Source: Rhodospirillales bacterium
GTDB taxonomy: Bacteria; Pseudomonadota; Alphaproteobacteria; Micavibrionales; Micavibrionaceae
Length of the DNA stretch: 64,000 nucleotides
NCBI GenBank assembly: GCA_020638285.1
Contig: JACKIV010000003.1
Location: 1-64,000 of the forward strand
Direction: 5' to 3'
Shown here: piece by piece, positions 62,262 to 64,000 of the stretch
Layout: each line of letters begins with the position of its first letter
How positions within the stretch are numbered: the first letter of the stretch is position 1
Notes under the pieces: model-generated
Told to the model about the DNA's origin: nothing
What the model saw: the letters and a program-made list of their open reading frames with translations, nothing else
Database searches by the model: none
Position numbers and translations under genes: made by a program

Positions 62262-63611
62262 TTACCCTGCGTCGGGAGGGCTTGCGGGCAACCCGAATTT
62301 GCCCAGGGTTTCTGTTTGCCGCACAGAAAGCGCATCGGCGGAAAAGCCCTCGATCAATTCGTTAAAGACGCGATGCCAGTTGATTTCCGCGCGCAGGTGC
62401 AAGAACACGGATCCCAAACCCAAAGCCGCGCGGTCCATGAAGACAAATTCACGCGGCACCGCGACACGGCCCGCCTCGCGCAGGCGCTTGTGGACTTCCT
62501 GCGCTGTTTCCCGCCCGAAGACGGTCCCTTCGACATGCCCGATGGGACGGATTTTGTCTTCCAGAATGGGGGTATAGAGAAACTTTGCCCACATCTGGAG
62601 CGCGTCGATCTGCGCCGTGTTCAGATCCTTGAACCCCCACGTCTCATAGGCATGAACCGCGCGGGCGCGATCGTTCGTCATCAAGGCGTGATAGAGGTCT
62701 ATGACTCCGCCGACAAAAGACGCGCCAAAGACGCGTACACATCCAAAATCCAGCAGATTGATCGAATCATCTTCGCAGACGGTATAATTGCCCAGATGCG
62801 GGTCTCCGTGAATGACGCCATATCCATAAAGCGGAACGTACCACGCCCGGAACAGATTCATGGCGATGCGGTTGCGCTGCTCTGCCGGGGCGTCAACAAA
62901 ATTCAGGATCGGGCGGCCTTCCAGCCACGTTGCCGTGAGAAGGCGCTCGGTTGACAGATCCGGCAGGACTTCGGGTACGTGGACGCCGGATTCGTTCCGG
63001 AGCATAAAACCATACAGCGCGCCGTGACGGGCTTCCAGTCGATAATCAAGCTCTTCATGCAGACGGGCGGAGAGTTCGGCATGGATCTGGTTCGTGGAAA
63101 TAGCTTTGTCGTAACGCTCGTAGATGGAAAAAATGACTTTAAGCTGGTTCAGATCCGCTTCGACCGCCGAGAGCATGTCGGGGTATTGGAGCTTGCACGC
63201 CACGCTTTGCCCGTCCGGGGTTGTGGCCTTGTGGACTTGTCCTAACGAGGCCGCAGCGGCGGCGTCTTTCCCAAACGAGGCAAAGCGCGACTCCCAGTCC
63301 GGACCCAGTTCCGATTTCATCCGGCGGCGCACGAACGGCCATCCCATGGGCGGCGCGTTGGCCTGAAGCTGCTGAAAGGCCCGGGCATATTCGGGGGGCA
63401 GAGCCTCGGGGATCGTGGCCAGAATCTGGCCGATCTTCATGAGCGGACCTTTTAAGCCCCCCAGCGCGGCCATAAGCTGGCGCGCATGTTCCTCGCGTTC
63501 AATGGGAATCCCTAAAAACCGCTCTCCGGCCAGACGTGCGGCCAGCCCCGCCATCGTGCCCGAGACCTTGCCATATCGCGCCATCCGGCCTGTAAAACTG
63601 TTCGTTTCCAT
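62262..63611 (-). CDS. ABC1/UbiB-family atypical kinase
   Basis: 449 residues. The KxGQ motif (LMKIGQILA), AAASLGQVHKA, EELDYRLEA, VIHGDPHLGNY and NLLDFGCVR are the family's kinase-like motifs. The form PLMKIGQILATIPEALPPEYA is that of AarF/ADCK-type proteins. These support ubiquinone synthesis or lipid homeostasis. It ends five bases before the rpoD stop on the opposite strand. Confidence 0.92.
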   Translation of the reverse strand: METNSFTGRMARYGKVSGTMAGLAARLAGERFLGIPIEREEHARQLMAALGGLKGPLMKIGQILATIPEALPPEYARAFQQLQANAPPMGWPFVRRRMKSELGPDWESRFASFGKDAAAAASLGQVHKATTPDGQSVACKLQYPDMLSAVEADLNQLKVIFSIYERYDKAISTNQIHAELSARLHEELDYRLEARHGALYGFMLRNESGVHVPEVLPDLSTERLLTATWLEGRPILNFVDAPAEQRNRIAMNLFRAWYVPLYGYGVIHGDPHLGNYTVCEDDSINLLDFGCVRVFGASFVGGVIDLYHALMTNDRARAVHAYETWGFKDLNTAQIDALQMWAKFLYTPILEDKIRPIGHVEGTVFGRETAQEVHKRLREAGRVAVPREFVFMDRAALGLGSVFLHLRAEINWHRVFNELIEGFSADALSVRQTETLGKFGLPASPPDAG

Positions 63612-63665
63612 CCGCGCAAGTAAAGCAGATCACGGGGCAGGGGGGAAGGGGAAAACGTCCTTTCC

Positions 63666-64000
63666 TCAATACACCCGCGCTTTGGGCGGGACCGCGTCCA
63701 CGTCCGATGTCAGGGGGGTCAGGATCACGGGGCGATCGTCGATTCGGGTCCGGCCCGCCGCATCCACCCGGACGAGCGAGTGTTTGAGCCAGTTCACATC
63801 GTCGCGTTCCGAATAATCCTCGCGCGCATGCGCTCCACGGCTTTCGGTCCGGTTGAGAGCCGAGCGGATGGTGGCAATCGCCTGAAGCATCAGATTGTCC
63901 AACTCCAGCACCTCGACCAGATCGGTGTTGAAAATCAACGAGCGGTCCGAAATGCCGATATCGCTCATTTTGGCATAGGCGGCGGCGACCAGTTCACACC
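63666..64000 (-). CDS. sdhA: Succinate dehydrogenase flavoprotein subunit, C-terminal part
   Basis: Only the last 111 codons are present; the rest lies beyond the window. DNLMLQAIATIRSALNRTESRG, HAREDYSERDDVNW and the terminal PPKARVY are the SdhA C-terminus, including the Arg/His residues around the active site. Codons upstream of the in-frame ATG at 63968 stay open and encode CELVAAAYAKM, so this ATG is internal, not the start. SdhA carries FAD and oxidises succinate at the inner membrane. Confidence 0.94.
   Translation of the reverse strand, partial: CELVAAAYAKMSDIGISDRSLIFNTDLVEVLELDNLMLQAIATIRSALNRTESRGAHAREDYSERDDVNWLKHSLVRVDAAGRTRIDDRPVILTPLTSDVDAVPPKARVY

Noticed and set aside
1..64000. 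CRISPR arrays, insertion sequences, prophage or integron elements
   Set aside because: No direct-repeat/spacer pattern, transposase, integrase or phage structural gene was seen on either strand.

Overview
The window reads as the chromosome of an alphaproteobacterium. Evidence: a CtrA response regulator with Asp51 and upstream TTAACCAT half-sites, a phasin, ETF-ubiquinone oxidoreductase, an NDUFS4-type complex I accessory subunit, a CBP3-type cytochrome bc1 chaperone, a pcm-tolC pair and a dnaG-rpoD pair. The sequence is moderately GC-rich. It carries no insertion sequence, phage gene or CRISPR array. Gene content is mostly core metabolism, with several unusual envelope and surface genes between. 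The exact genus cannot be fixed; a Micavibrio-like or Rhodospirillales-like lineage is a guess.

Layout. 0-6.2 kb: end of a 2-hydroxyacid dehydrogenase gene, two exported proteins, bolA-grxD, an I78 inhibitor-like protein, rpmF-plsX-fabH and a phasin. 6.3-9.8 kb: ETF-QO and a pentapeptide-repeat protein. 9.8-14.1 kb: a very large surface protein with an inverse-autotransporter barrel and about 28 tandem beta-helix repeats. 14.3-23.6 kb: azoreductase, HIT protein, MlaE-MlaF, a lone YejB-type permease, a 17 kDa antigen lipoprotein, metK, a soluble chemoreceptor with a CZB domain and a Tat-exported M15-type peptidase. 23.6-36 kb: folK-folP, an RluD-type synthase, two exported proteins of unknown function, leuD, cca, NDUFS4, tRNA-Arg, bamE-CBP3-yceD, dapD-dapE-purD. 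35.6-36.2 kb: two broken two-component genes back to back. 36-45 kb: hldE, a MshEN-LapG-like membrane protease, ctrA, a metallophosphatase, an AIM24-family protein and serA. 45-54 kb: a divergent PEP carboxylase, an IcmD-like orphan, rdgB, ftsA, an alginate-lyase-like protein and pcm-tolC. 54-64 kb: a LOG protein, pabB-pabA-pabC, dnaG-rpoD, a UbiB-family kinase and the end of sdhA.

Themes. Folate synthesis appears twice (folK-folP and pabB-pabA-pabC). Lysine and peptidoglycan precursors come from dapD-dapE. Respiration is represented by ETF-QO, NDUFS4, the bc1 chaperone, SdhA and a UbiB-family kinase. The envelope is represented by Mla, BamE, HldE, TolC, the inverse autotransporter and the LapG-like protease.

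Most notable candidates: (1) a single polypeptide in which two tandem MshEN-type c-di-GMP-binding motifs are joined through a membrane segment to a LapG-type cysteine protease; (2) the inverse autotransporter with an alternating 28/29-residue coil repeat; (3) a PEP carboxylase homologue that keeps the catalytic His but has replaced other hallmark residues; (4) an orphan IcmD/DotP-like protein with its own terminator.
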